From positions 1-33,335 of the forward strand of contig JAEDJP010000003.1 in the NCBI GenBank assembly GCA_016296285.1: a DNA stretch of 33,335 nucleotides, read 5' to 3'. Each line of letters starts with the position of its first letter. Position 1 is the first letter of the stretch. Below, piece by piece: positions 1 to 6,117 of the stretch. The stretch is from Bacilli bacterium (lineage in GTDB: Bacteria; Bacillota_I; Bacilli_A; RFN20; CAG-826). Below the pieces are notes generated by a model, which worked only from the letters and a program-made list of their open reading frames with translations, did no database searches and had not been told where the DNA came from. The position numbers and the translations under genes were made by a program.

Positions 1-1247
1 ATGTTGATTTTGGAATCCGCTTTGTCCTTGGACCGCTGAATCGTCTTCACGATCTCCGTGATGATGGAGGCGGCTTTGATGAGCCCCTCGACGATCTCGA
101 GACGCGCGAGATTCTTCGCAAGGTCATAACGGCATCTTCTCGTGATGACGTCGACTTGGTGGTCGATATAGGTGTCGCAGTAGGTCAAAAGATTGAGCGT
201 CTGGGGCCGCCCGTTCACGATGGCGACCATGTTCGCGCTATAAGAGGAACGAAGGGGCGTCTTTTGGAAGAGATAGGCGAGAATCGACTCCGGTTTGAAC
301 CCGTCCTTCACGTCGATTGCGATGCGAAGGCCGGTTTTGTCCGTTTCGTCGCGGACTTCCGCGATGCCGGCGATGGTCTTGTCGTGGCGGAGCTTGTCGA
401 TCGCGTAAACGAGCTGGGCCTTGTTGACCCCATAGGGAATCTCGGTGACGACGAGGCGGGAAGACCCGGATTCATCGGTCTCGACGCTCACTTTGCTCGC
501 GACGTCAACGCGCCCGCGCCCAGTCAAATAGATATCGGTCAGGCCTTGCGACTCGTAAACGATGCCGCCCGTCGGGAAATCGGGCCCCGGGACGAGCCGG
601 AGCAAGCTTTCGATGGGGCAATTCGGATGCTGGATGCGATAGATGATCGCCGCGGAGATCTCCTCGAGGTTGTGCGGAGGGATCTCGGTGGCCATGCCGA
701 CGGCGATGCCGCTTGAACCGTTGACGAAGAGGTTCGGGAAGCGGGAAGGCAAGACGGAAGGCTCGAAATCCGTGTCGTCGAAGGTCAAAGCCATGTCGAC
801 GGTGTCGCGCTCGATGTCGCGGATGAGCTCGGCGGAAAGGGAGGCGAGGCGTGCTTCCGTGTAACGGTAGGCCGCGGGGCCATCCCCGTCCATGGAGCCG
901 TTGTTGCCCTGAAAATCGATCAAGGGGGCCCGGACGCGCCACGCCTGGGACATGCGGACCAGCGCCTCGTAGATGGAAGAGTCGCCGTGCGGGTGGTATT
1001 TGCCCATGACCTCGCCGACGATGTGGGCGCATTTCTTGGTCGGCTTCTCGAACGTGTTCCCGGTCTTCCACATCGCGTAGATGATGCGGCGCTGAACCGG
1101 TTTCATCCCGTCTCTCGCATCGGGGATCGCGCGGTCTTGGATGACGTCTTTCGCGTAGATGTCAAAACGCTCCCCCATCAAATCGTCAAGGGTGCTCGGG
1201 ACAATCATCTCGGGGATGATCGGGGCTTCGGTCTTTTTCTTCGCCAT
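1..1247 (-). CDS. parC: DNA topoisomerase IV subunit A (ParC), 3' part beyond the window
   Basis: Breakage-reunion subunit of topoisomerase IV, which decatenates daughter chromosomes with ParE. Translating the minus strand from the ATG at 1247 gives about 415 codons without a stop, so the gene runs off the left edge; full-length ParC is usually about 800 residues. The start region has the KPVQRRI segment (about residues 49-55) and the quinolone-determining region HPHGDSSIYEALV (85-97), with Ser90 and Glu94 corresponding to the quinolone-sensitive Ser80/Glu84 of Gram-positive ParC. The catalytic tyrosine is Tyr129 in AAYRYTEARL. The ATG shares one base with the parE stop (TAATG), implying translational coupling. 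GyrA is the alternative, but the partner subunit is clearly ParE-type, so ParC is preferred. Confidence 0.95.
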   Translation of the reverse strand, partial: MAKKKTEAPIIPEMIVPSTLDDLMGERFDIYAKDVIQDRAIPDARDGMKPVQRRIIYAMWKTGNTFEKPTKKCAHIVGEVMGKYHPHGDSSIYEALVRMSQAWRVRAPLIDFQGNNGSMDGDGPAAYRYTEARLASLSAELIRDIERDTVDMALTFDDTDFEPSVLPSRFPNLFVNGSSGIAVGMATEIPPHNLEEISAAIIYRIQHPNCPIESLLRLVPGPDFPTGGIVYESQGLTDIYLTGRGRVDVASKVSVETDESGSSRLVVTEIPYGVNKAQLVYAIDKLRHDKTIAGIAEVRDETDKTGLRIAIDVKDGFKPESILAYLFQKTPLRSSYSANMVAIVNGRPQTLNLLTYCDTYIDHQVDVITRRCRYDLAKNLARLEIVEGLIKAASIITEIVKTIQRSKDKADSKIN

Positions 1248-3196
1248 TAGTCCTTAACCTCCTTGATGAAACGGTCTTCCTCGTTGAAAACAACGTTTTC
1301 CTCGATCCATTGACGGCGTTTTGAGGCATCGTTGCCCATGAGGACGGAAATGCGCTTCTCCACGACGATCGGGTCGTCGATCTTGACTTGGTAAAGCTTG
1401 CGCGTCGCCTTGTTCATCGTGGTCGCGTAAAGCTGGTCGTAGTTCATCTCGCCGAGACCTTTGTAACGGTTGATGCCATACCCCGGGCCGATCTTGGCTT
1501 TCGCTTCTTCCAAGGTCTCGTCGTCCCAGGCATAGACGAATTTGTGGGCGGGATCGCTCTTTTTGTAGACGCGGTAAAGCGGCGGGCAGGCAAGATAGAC
1601 CATGCCGTGCTGGATCAAGGGCTTCATGTAATTGTAGAAAAAGGTGAGAAGCAGGATCTGGATGTGCGCCCCGTCGGTATCGGCGTCGGTCATGATGATG
1701 ATCTTGCCGTAATGGGAATCCTCGACGTCGAAATCGCTGCCGACGCCGGCCCCGATGGTCTGGATGATCGTGGAGAATTCGGTGTTTTGGAGCATGCGTT
1801 CCATCGTGACCGAATCCGTGTTGAGGGGCTTGCCGCGCAAGGGCAAAATCGCCTGATGCAAGCGGTCGCGCCCGGTTTTGGCCGACCCGCCCGCGGAATC
1901 GCCCTCGACGATGAAAAGCTCGTTGTTCTTGTAGTCCTTGCTTTGGGCGGCCGCGAGTTTGTCCGAGATGATGAGGTCGGTTTTCTTCTGTTTCCCAGCC
2001 CTGGCGGCTTCCTTGGCCTTGCGGGCAGCGTCGCGGGCGGCCTTCGAGGCTTGGCATTTCTTGATCAAGTCGACGGCGAAATCCTTGTGCTCGGCAAGGT
2101 AATGGGTGAGGTTGGTGTAAACGAAATCGTTGACCGCGGACGTGGCCTCGGGGGTGCCGAGTTTTCCCTTGGTCTGCCCTTCATATTGGAGCTTGTCCTC
2201 GGGGATTTTCACCGCGATGACGGCGGTTAAGCCTTCGCGGATGTCCTGGCCATCGATCTTCTGAGTCTCTTTGATGACCCCGTTTTGGATGGCCCAATCG
2301 TTCACGGCGCGCGTGATGCCAAGGCGCAAGCCCGTCTCGTGCGTGCCGCCATCGTGGGTTCGAACCGAGTTCGCGTAACTGTAGATATTCTCGTTGTAGT
2401 CCTCGCGGCACCATTGGAAAGCGATTTCCATCTTGATGAGGGAGGCATCGTCGTCGAAGCCGAACACCTCGCAGATGGGTTTCTTGTTCTGGTTGAGGAC
2501 GTTGATGTATTCGATGAGGCCGTTCGGATAAAAGAATTCATGCTTCTGACCGGTCCTCTCGTCCTTGAGGAAGAAATGGACTTTCTTCAGCAGGAACGCT
2601 TCTTCTTGCAGGTGGTTATAAATGGTTTCCCATTTGAAGTCGACCGTCGTGAAAATTCGGCGGTCCGGCTTGAAAGTCACGAGAGTGCCGTGCTTTTTGG
2701 TTTCGCCGATCTCTTCAAGGGGAACGGCGAGCTTGCCTCCGTCCTCGAAGCGGATATGGTAGATCTTGCCCAAGCGGAAAACCTGAATGTCAACGTATTC
2801 GGAAAGGGCGTTCGTGACCGTCGCGCCGACGCCATGAAGGCCCGCGGACGTCGCGTAATTCTTGCTGGAGAATTTGCCGCCGGCGTGCAAAGTCGTGTAA
2901 ATCAATTCGATGGCGGGGATGCCCGTCTGCGGGTGCACGTCGACCGGGATGCCGCGCCCTTCGTCTTCGACGGTGATGGATCCGTCTTTGCGGATCGTGA
3001 CGAAAATGCGGTCCCCGAAGCCATTCACCGCCTCGTCGACGCCATTATCGACGATTTCCCAGACAAGGTGGTGGAGACCGGTGGAATTGGTCGAGCCGAT
3101 GTACATGCCAGGCCGTTTGCGAACCCCTTCGAGCTCGGAAAGAACCTCGATGTCCTTGGCGCTATAGTTTCTCTCTAGGGTATCGAAATCGGTCAT
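1247..3196 (-). CDS. parE: DNA topoisomerase IV subunit B (ParE)
   Basis: ATPase subunit of topoisomerase IV. The N-terminal GHKL ATPase has RPGMYIGST, EIVDNGVDEA (Mg/ATP Glu and Asn), EDEGRGIPV and GLHGVGATVTNALS. The transducer has VRTHDGGTHETG, a ParE-type sequence (GyrB usually has an INTHEGG-like version here). The TOPRIM domain has VEGDSAGGSAK and TDADTDGAH. Length 649 aa is normal for Bacilli ParE. The frame is open to a TTG at 3202, but the ATG at 3196 is preferred; neither has a good Shine-Dalgarno. The gene is divergent from plsY and overlaps parC by one base. A TATAAT -10 lies at 3228-3233, so the leader would be about 25 nt and would begin in a 14-bp palindrome. Confidence 0.96.
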   Translation of the reverse strand: MTDFDTLERNYSAKDIEVLSELEGVRKRPGMYIGSTNSTGLHHLVWEIVDNGVDEAVNGFGDRIFVTIRKDGSITVEDEGRGIPVDVHPQTGIPAIELIYTTLHAGGKFSSKNYATSAGLHGVGATVTNALSEYVDIQVFRLGKIYHIRFEDGGKLAVPLEEIGETKKHGTLVTFKPDRRIFTTVDFKWETIYNHLQEEAFLLKKVHFFLKDERTGQKHEFFYPNGLIEYINVLNQNKKPICEVFGFDDDASLIKMEIAFQWCREDYNENIYSYANSVRTHDGGTHETGLRLGITRAVNDWAIQNGVIKETQKIDGQDIREGLTAVIAVKIPEDKLQYEGQTKGKLGTPEATSAVNDFVYTNLTHYLAEHKDFAVDLIKKCQASKAARDAARKAKEAARAGKQKKTDLIISDKLAAAQSKDYKNNELFIVEGDSAGGSAKTGRDRLHQAILPLRGKPLNTDSVTMERMLQNTEFSTIIQTIGAGVGSDFDVEDSHYGKIIIMTDADTDGAHIQILLLTFFYNYMKPLIQHGMVYLACPPLYRVYKKSDPAHKFVYAWDDETLEEAKAKIGPGYGINRYKGLGEMNYDQLYATTMNKATRKLYQVKIDDPIVVEKRISVLMGNDASKRRQWIEENVVFNEEDRFIKEVKD

Positions 3197-3208
3197 AAAC
3201 AAAAATCA

Positions 3209-3222
3209 CAGTCTTAAGACTG
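3209..3222. promoter_or_regulatory. 14-bp perfect palindrome at the parE start site
   Basis: CAGTCTTAAGACTG reads the same on both strands with no central spacer, so it would be a protein-binding site rather than an RNA hairpin. It lies from about +1 to +13 relative to the inferred parE transcription start, a classic repressor position. No regulator gene is adjacent. Confidence 0.4.
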
Positions 3223-3227
3223 GAACC

Positions 3228-3233
3228 ATTATA
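3228..3233 (-). promoter_or_regulatory. parE -10 element (TATAAT)
   Basis: On the minus strand a perfect TATAAT lies 31 bases before the parE ATG. No convincing -35 hexamer is seen at 16-18 bp spacing. The predicted start point is close to 3221, inside the palindrome at 3209-3222. Confidence 0.5.
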
Positions 3234-3245
3234 TCGCACGAACAA

Positions 3246-3274
3246 TTGTCACGGCACCCCAAAATGTTCATAAT
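3246..3274 (+). promoter_or_regulatory. plsY sigma-A promoter
   Basis: TTGTCA (3246-3251), a 17-bp spacer and CATAAT (3269-3274), each one mismatch from the sigma-A consensus. The start would fall near 3281, giving a leader of about 15 nt that contains the GGAG ribosome binding site before the ATG at 3296. It is back-to-back with the parE promoter. Confidence 0.6.
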
Positions 3275-3295
3275 TACGTTATTTTTGGAGAAACT

Positions 3296-4051
3296 ATGAA
3301 CGAACCGCTCGCAATTACGCTCATCGCCCTGGGGGCTCTCATCATCGGTTACGCCTTCGGTTCCATACCCACCGGGGTCATCATCGGAAAGCTTCTCTTT
3401 CACCAAGATCCAAGGGAAATCGGGAGCAAGAATTCGGGAGGAACGAACATCGCGCGGTCTTTCGGGAAAAAATTCGGGATCCTCGTGATCGCTCTGGACA
3501 TGCTGAAAATCCTCTTGCCCGTGTTCCTCGTTTGGGCGCTGTGCGTTTTCACCCCTCTCAAGGATTTCTTGAATTGGTCCTTTCCAGTCGGATATACCAC
3601 GATCGGAGGAGCAAAAGCGTTTTACTGGGCCGCCGGCCTTGCGGCGGCAGTCGGTCATTGCTGGCCAATCTTCACCGGGTTCCGCGGAGGTAAAGCGGTC
3701 GCCGTCTTCATGGGGATTAACTGCCTCACTTCTTGGATCGAATTTCTTCTTTCTGGATTCACCTATATCTTTCTTGCCAAGAAGACGAAATTCATCTCGC
3801 TTACATCCATCATAGTTTCCTGTATTGCCACGGCAATTGCCTGGACGATTTTTGTGTTGATGGCAACGGTCGATTTCAATTTTCAGATCCTCACATGGAG
3901 TTTCGGAGGATTCCCATTCCTTGAATACGGTTTTGAATTCGCCCTCATGGACACGTTCATGACCATCATCTTGGTCATCCGTCACGCTTCCAATATCAAG
4001 CGTCTAAAAGAAGGCACCGAAAGCACAAATCCCTTCATCAGTGAAAAGTAG
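3296..4051 (+). CDS. plsY: acyl-phosphate:glycerol-3-phosphate acyltransferase PlsY
   Basis: Membrane enzyme that transfers the acyl group from acyl-phosphate (made by PlsX) to glycerol-3-phosphate, the first committed step of phospholipid synthesis. Motif 1 is GSIPTGVIIGK plus DPREIGSKNSGGTNIAR (about residues 22-54); motif 2 is GHCWPIFTGFRGGKAVAV (about 120-137); motif 3 is RHASNIKRLKEGTE near the C-terminus. Hydrophobic segments fit the five-TM topology. At 251 aa it is longer than the roughly 195-residue Bacillus protein, mainly from larger loops. Motif 2 has Ala where the family normally has Gly (GGKGVA). The start is ATG 3296 with GGAG upstream. It is divergent from parE-parC, as the plsY/parE/parC neighbourhood usually is. 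Confidence 0.95.
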   Translation: MNEPLAITLIALGALIIGYAFGSIPTGVIIGKLLFHQDPREIGSKNSGGTNIARSFGKKFGILVIALDMLKILLPVFLVWALCVFTPLKDFLNWSFPVGYTTIGGAKAFYWAAGLAAAVGHCWPIFTGFRGGKAVAVFMGINCLTSWIEFLLSGFTYIFLAKKTKFISLTSIIVSCIATAIAWTIFVLMATVDFNFQILTWSFGGFPFLEYGFEFALMDTFMTIILVIRHASNIKRLKEGTESTNPFISEK

Positions 4052-4447
4052 TTTTTTAGTAGTTATTTAATTCGTTCACATTTTACCTTAATCTAATTTT
4101 CAAACATTACTTTCAATCGATGAATTCTATGTTTTTCGTTGACAATAATTTATGAAAAACGCGAGTATTTTCCAAAAGAGTCTAATAAAGAATCAAGCCC
4201 TGTATTTCGCTGATTTTCGACGATCTTGAAATTGATCTTCTTCTCCTTTGTCCCCCACTCCTTCTCAGGAGAACAGAGAGCGAAAGGCCAGCTTGTCTTT
4301 TTAGGTCTTTCGCTGATTGTCATTTGGCAATACTCCAAAAGAAAACGAAAGTCTTCCGCATGATCGAAACGGTGACGGCCTCCGTCAGAGCCATCATCGC
4401 TTTCCTTGCGAGTTTCCTTTTTGTAATTGCTATATTGCAAAAGAAAA
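4052..4447. other. Long intergenic region between convergent plsY and yneF
   Basis: This is the only stretch over 300 bases without a convincing gene. It is more AT-rich than the flanking genes. It holds an AT-rich 7-bp inverted repeat (GTTTTTC at 4131-4137 with GAAAAAC at 4154-4160), a larger structured block (4163-4335) and a 6-bp hairpin TGACGG/CCGTCA just before the yneF terminator region. A TTGACA occurs near 4139, but no -10 follows at good spacing. A 96-codon minus-strand frame (4150-4440, TTG start) is not supported as a gene. No clear plsY terminator is seen. Confidence 0.6.
4152..4335 (-). ncRNA. Candidate structured RNA (unassigned)
   Basis: The two ends of this block are complementary: GAGTATT (4163-4169) with AATACTC (4329-4335), then CCAAA (4172-4176) with TTTGG (4323-4327). 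Inside lies an 11-bp stem with one G-U pair, AGCGAAAGGCC (4279-4289) with GGTCTTTCGCT (4304-4314). Read on the minus strand there is also a CTCCT/AGGAG stem closed by a GAGA (GNRA-type) tetraloop, and the outer stem is followed by GCG and five U, which favours the minus strand. No promoter was found. It does not match SRP RNA, tmRNA or RNase P by eye; a 6S-like RNA or a decayed gene are alternatives. Confidence 0.25.
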
Positions 4448-4467
4448 AGCCCGCCTTATAGCGAGCT
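4438..4467 (-). terminator. Rho-independent terminator of efp-yneF
   Basis: On the minus strand, AGCTCGC and GCGGGCT pair (7 bp, one U-G) around a six-base loop, followed by TTTTTCTTTT. The yneF stop codon lies in the loop, so the last yneF codons form the 5' arm. Confidence 0.75.
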
Positions 4468-4680
4468 GTTTTTCTTCATGGAATTCATGACCTTCCGGAT
4501 TTGTGCCTCGGAAGGCTTGCGCCCCATTTCCATAAACATGGCGCGGATCATTTGCTCATTGACGGGCGGGTTCTTCTGCAACTCTCTCTTGAAGAGCCAG
4601 CGAGCGAGGAAGAATCCAGCGATGGCGCCGAGGACCAAGCCAGCCAAGACCAAACAGAACCAGCCGACGTTCCACTCCAT
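4456..4680 (-). CDS. yneF: YneF family (UPF0154) small membrane protein
   Basis: A 74-residue protein with one N-terminal membrane segment (about residues 6-29, ending GFFLARW), then a basic stretch and the family signature KNPPVNEQMIRAMFMEMGRKPSE (about 36-58). This pattern matches the UPF0154/YneF family found across Bacilli and Mollicutes; the function is unknown. Its ATG shares one base with the efp stop (TAATG), so translation is likely coupled to EF-P. The C-terminal codons lie inside the operon terminator. Confidence 0.88.
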   Translation of the reverse strand: MEWNVGWFCLVLAGLVLGAIAGFFLARWLFKRELQKNPPVNEQMIRAMFMEMGRKPSEAQIRKVMNSMKKNSSL

Positions 4681-5243
4681 TAATTGGCCCTCCCGTCGTA
4701 CTTGCCAGTGGCCGTATCGACGGAAATCTTATCGCCTTGGTTGATGAAGAGAGGGACGCGGATGCTCATGCCGGTTTCGAGCTTGGCGTCTTTGGATCCA
4801 CCGTTGGAGACGGTGTCGCCGCGGACACCCGGTTCGCATTCCACGACTTCGAGGACCACCTTGGAGGGAAGCTGGACATCGAGGACTTCCTCTTCGTAGG
4901 AGACAACGGTCACTTCGCTATTGGGGGCGAGAAGCGGGATGATGTCGCTGTAGGTGTCTTTCGCGAGTTCGATTTGCTCGTAGCTCTTGCCATCCATGAA
5001 GACCAACGTCTCGCCGGAATCGTAGAGATACTGCATGATTTTCTTGTCGATGTGGATATCTTCGACCCCATAGCCGGAGTTGCGGGCGAGTTCGGTGATC
5101 GCGCCGGTGCGAAGGTTCTTGACTTTGACTTTGGCGACCATCTTTCTCATCGCGGTCTTGTTGAGAAGGATGTCGATGACGCGGTAGAGGTTTCCTTCGT
5201 CGATGAAGTAATTCCCAGGCCGCAATTCGGTAACGTTAATCAT
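4680..5243 (-). CDS. efp: Elongation factor P
   Basis: EF-P binds stalled ribosomes between the P and E sites and promotes peptide bond formation at polyproline stretches. The 187-aa length and three-domain layout are normal, with KNLRTGAITE after the domain I loop. The loop tip reads NKTAMRKMVA. In an ungapped alignment with Bacillus EF-P the modified Lys32 position is Met32, followed by Arg33 and Lys34. I recall a similar TAMR loop in mycoplasmal EF-P. The canonical modification therefore cannot occur at position 32. The start is ATG 5243 with AAGGAG eight bases upstream. The stop overlaps the yneF start. A -10 TATAAT lies at 5291-5296. Confidence 0.95.
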   Translation of the reverse strand: MINVTELRPGNYFIDEGNLYRVIDILLNKTAMRKMVAKVKVKNLRTGAITELARNSGYGVEDIHIDKKIMQYLYDSGETLVFMDGKSYEQIELAKDTYSDIIPLLAPNSEVTVVSYEEEVLDVQLPSKVVLEVVECEPGVRGDTVSNGGSKDAKLETGMSIRVPLFINQGDKISVDTATGKYDGRAN

Positions 5244-5290
5244 AAAATGCTCCTTGTTGCTGTATGGTGCTTTTCATTGGCACAATTGTC

Positions 5291-5314
5291 ATTATATGTT
5301 GAATCGGCGATTCA
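5291..5314 (-). promoter_or_regulatory. efp promoter -10 with adjacent 15-bp palindrome
   Basis: TATAAT (5291-5296, minus strand) lies about 48 bases before the efp start. The spacer and edge of the -35 region are filled by the perfect inverted repeat TGAATCG-C-CGATTCA (5300-5314). No good -35 hexamer is visible, so either an activator or a repressor could act there. Confidence 0.5.
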
Positions 5315-5402
5315 GGGAATATTTTTCGCGCGTAAGCGTGCGAGAAAAGGGATACAAACGCATATTTTGCTTTCCAATCCCCTGATTCTGCTTGAATGCC
5401 GC

Positions 5403-5816
5403 TTAATTCGGCATCCGAGGAATCGTGATGTAAAGTTCGTCGAAATGCTCGACCGCGTAATCGAAGGTGTAAATGCCGATCCAGGGAGATTCCGAAAAGC
5501 GGCGCTCGCTTTCGAGTTCGGCATTGAAGTCCATGGCGTCTTTTGATGAGAGGGAATAAGCCGTCTCGTCGGAAGAGGCAAGGGCATCCTCCAAGGCCTG
5601 CACGATCGCTCCTCTTTGAATCAGGACCTTCTCGTACTCGGCCTCGTTTCCGAATTGGTGGTAAAGCGCAGAGACGAGATTCACCGCGAAAGCAATCGTG
5701 AGGACGGCCACGCCAAAACCCGCGACGGGAATCCGGGATTCCTTCCGCTTCATCAAGATGAGAAGCCCGATGATCCCGCCGATGGTCAAAACGAGGGCCG
5801 CGATGAAGATGATCAT
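5403..5816 (-). CDS. Unknown two-TM membrane protein
   Basis: I do not recognise this 137-residue protein. Two hydrophobic segments (about residues 2-21 and 31-51) are separated by a short basic KRKES turn. They are followed by a charged, probably helical segment (about 55-110) and a C-terminal segment rich in aromatic residues that ends ELYITIPRMPN. This suggests a small membrane-anchored protein; the side of the tail is undetermined. It lies only 24 bases after the rpmG terminator tract and 159 bases before efp. The ATG at 5816 has no Shine-Dalgarno, but TACAAT ends six bases before it, so the mRNA could start at the ATG itself. The reading is probably real, although no homologue comes to mind. 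Confidence 0.6.
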   Translation of the reverse strand: MIIFIAALVLTIGGIIGLLILMKRKESRIPVAGFGVAVLTIAFAVNLVSALYHQFGNEAEYEKVLIQRGAIVQALEDALASSDETAYSLSSKDAMDFNAELESERRFSESPWIGIYTFDYAVEHFDELYITIPRMPN

Positions 5817-5822
5817 GGCAAC

Positions 5823-5828
5823 ATTGTA
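5823..5828 (-). promoter_or_regulatory. -10-like TACAAT six bases before a start codon
   Basis: TACAAT, six bases, then ATG at 5816. A start seven bases downstream of the hexamer would be the A of the ATG. The rpmG terminator lies immediately upstream, so the gene needs its own promoter or readthrough. Confidence 0.4.
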
Positions 5829-5840
5829 AGGAAAAACGCG

Positions 5841-5868
5841 AAAAAAAATAAGGCGTTTGGCCTTATTT
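5841..5868 (-). terminator. Rho-independent terminator of rpmG
   Basis: On the minus strand, AAATAAGGC pairs perfectly with GCCTTATTT (9 bp) around the loop CAAAC and runs into eight T. The rpmG TAA stop lies in the 5' arm. The plus-strand version ends in TTTCTTTT and might also work weakly. Confidence 0.85.
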
Positions 5869-6021
5869 CTTTTCTTTGTGAAGGGTCATCTTCCTGCATT
5901 TCGGGCAATACTTGTTGATTTCCATCTTCGCAGGGTGTAAGCGCTTATTGCGGGTCGTGATGTAGTTCTCTTCACGGCATTCGGTGCACTTTAGGATGAC
6001 TTCGTCGCGTTTGCTGGCCAT
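5863..6021 (-). CDS. rpmG: Ribosomal protein L33 (zinc-binding form)
   Basis: A 52-residue large-subunit ribosomal protein. The zinc ribbon is intact, with Cys12-x2-Cys15 and Cys39-x2-Cys42, so this is the C+ (zinc-binding) version. The conserved ENYITTRNKR segment lies between the pairs and the C-terminus is basic (TLHKEKK). The start is ATG 6021 with AAAGGGAG upstream. It appears monocistronic, with an extended -10 promoter upstream and a strong terminator that includes its stop codon. It is divergent from ispG. Confidence 0.95.
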   Translation of the reverse strand: MASKRDEVILKCTECREENYITTRNKRLHPAKMEINKYCPKCRKMTLHKEKK

Positions 6022-6050
6022 TTTTCAAACTCCCTTTCGTAGCGGTGCAA

Positions 6051-6059
6051 ATGATACCA
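6051..6059 (-). promoter_or_regulatory. rpmG extended -10 promoter
   Basis: On the minus strand TGG-TATCAT forms a TGn-extended -10 element, 29 bases before the rpmG ATG. No -35 hexamer is evident, as is typical of extended -10 promoters. The leader would be about 22 nt and carries the Shine-Dalgarno. Confidence 0.45.
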
Positions 6060-6102
6060 TAGAGAAAGGCAAAAAACTATAAGCAAATTTGCGCCAATCG
6101 GC

Positions 6103-6108
6103 TAAAAT
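6103..6108 (+). promoter_or_regulatory. -10-like TAAAAT nine bases before ispG
   Basis: TAAAAT lies nine bases before the ispG ATG (6118). There is no Shine-Dalgarno between them, so transcripts would have a 0-3 nt leader. The -35 region is poor (TAAGCA at 17 bp). The same region carries an inverted repeat, GAATTCA-ATA-TGAATTC (6109-6125), that covers the start codon. Confidence 0.4.
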
Positions 6109-6117
6109 GAATTCAAT

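Noticed and set aside
4150..4440. 96-codon minus-strand frame downstream of yneF
   Set aside because: It starts with TTG inside the U-tract of a terminator, has no Shine-Dalgarno, and coincides with RNA-like inverted repeats. No family resemblance.
5318..5352. GC-rich inverted repeat between the 137-codon gene and efp as a terminator
   Set aside because: The stem is bulged and is followed by A rather than T on the minus strand, so it lacks a U-tract.
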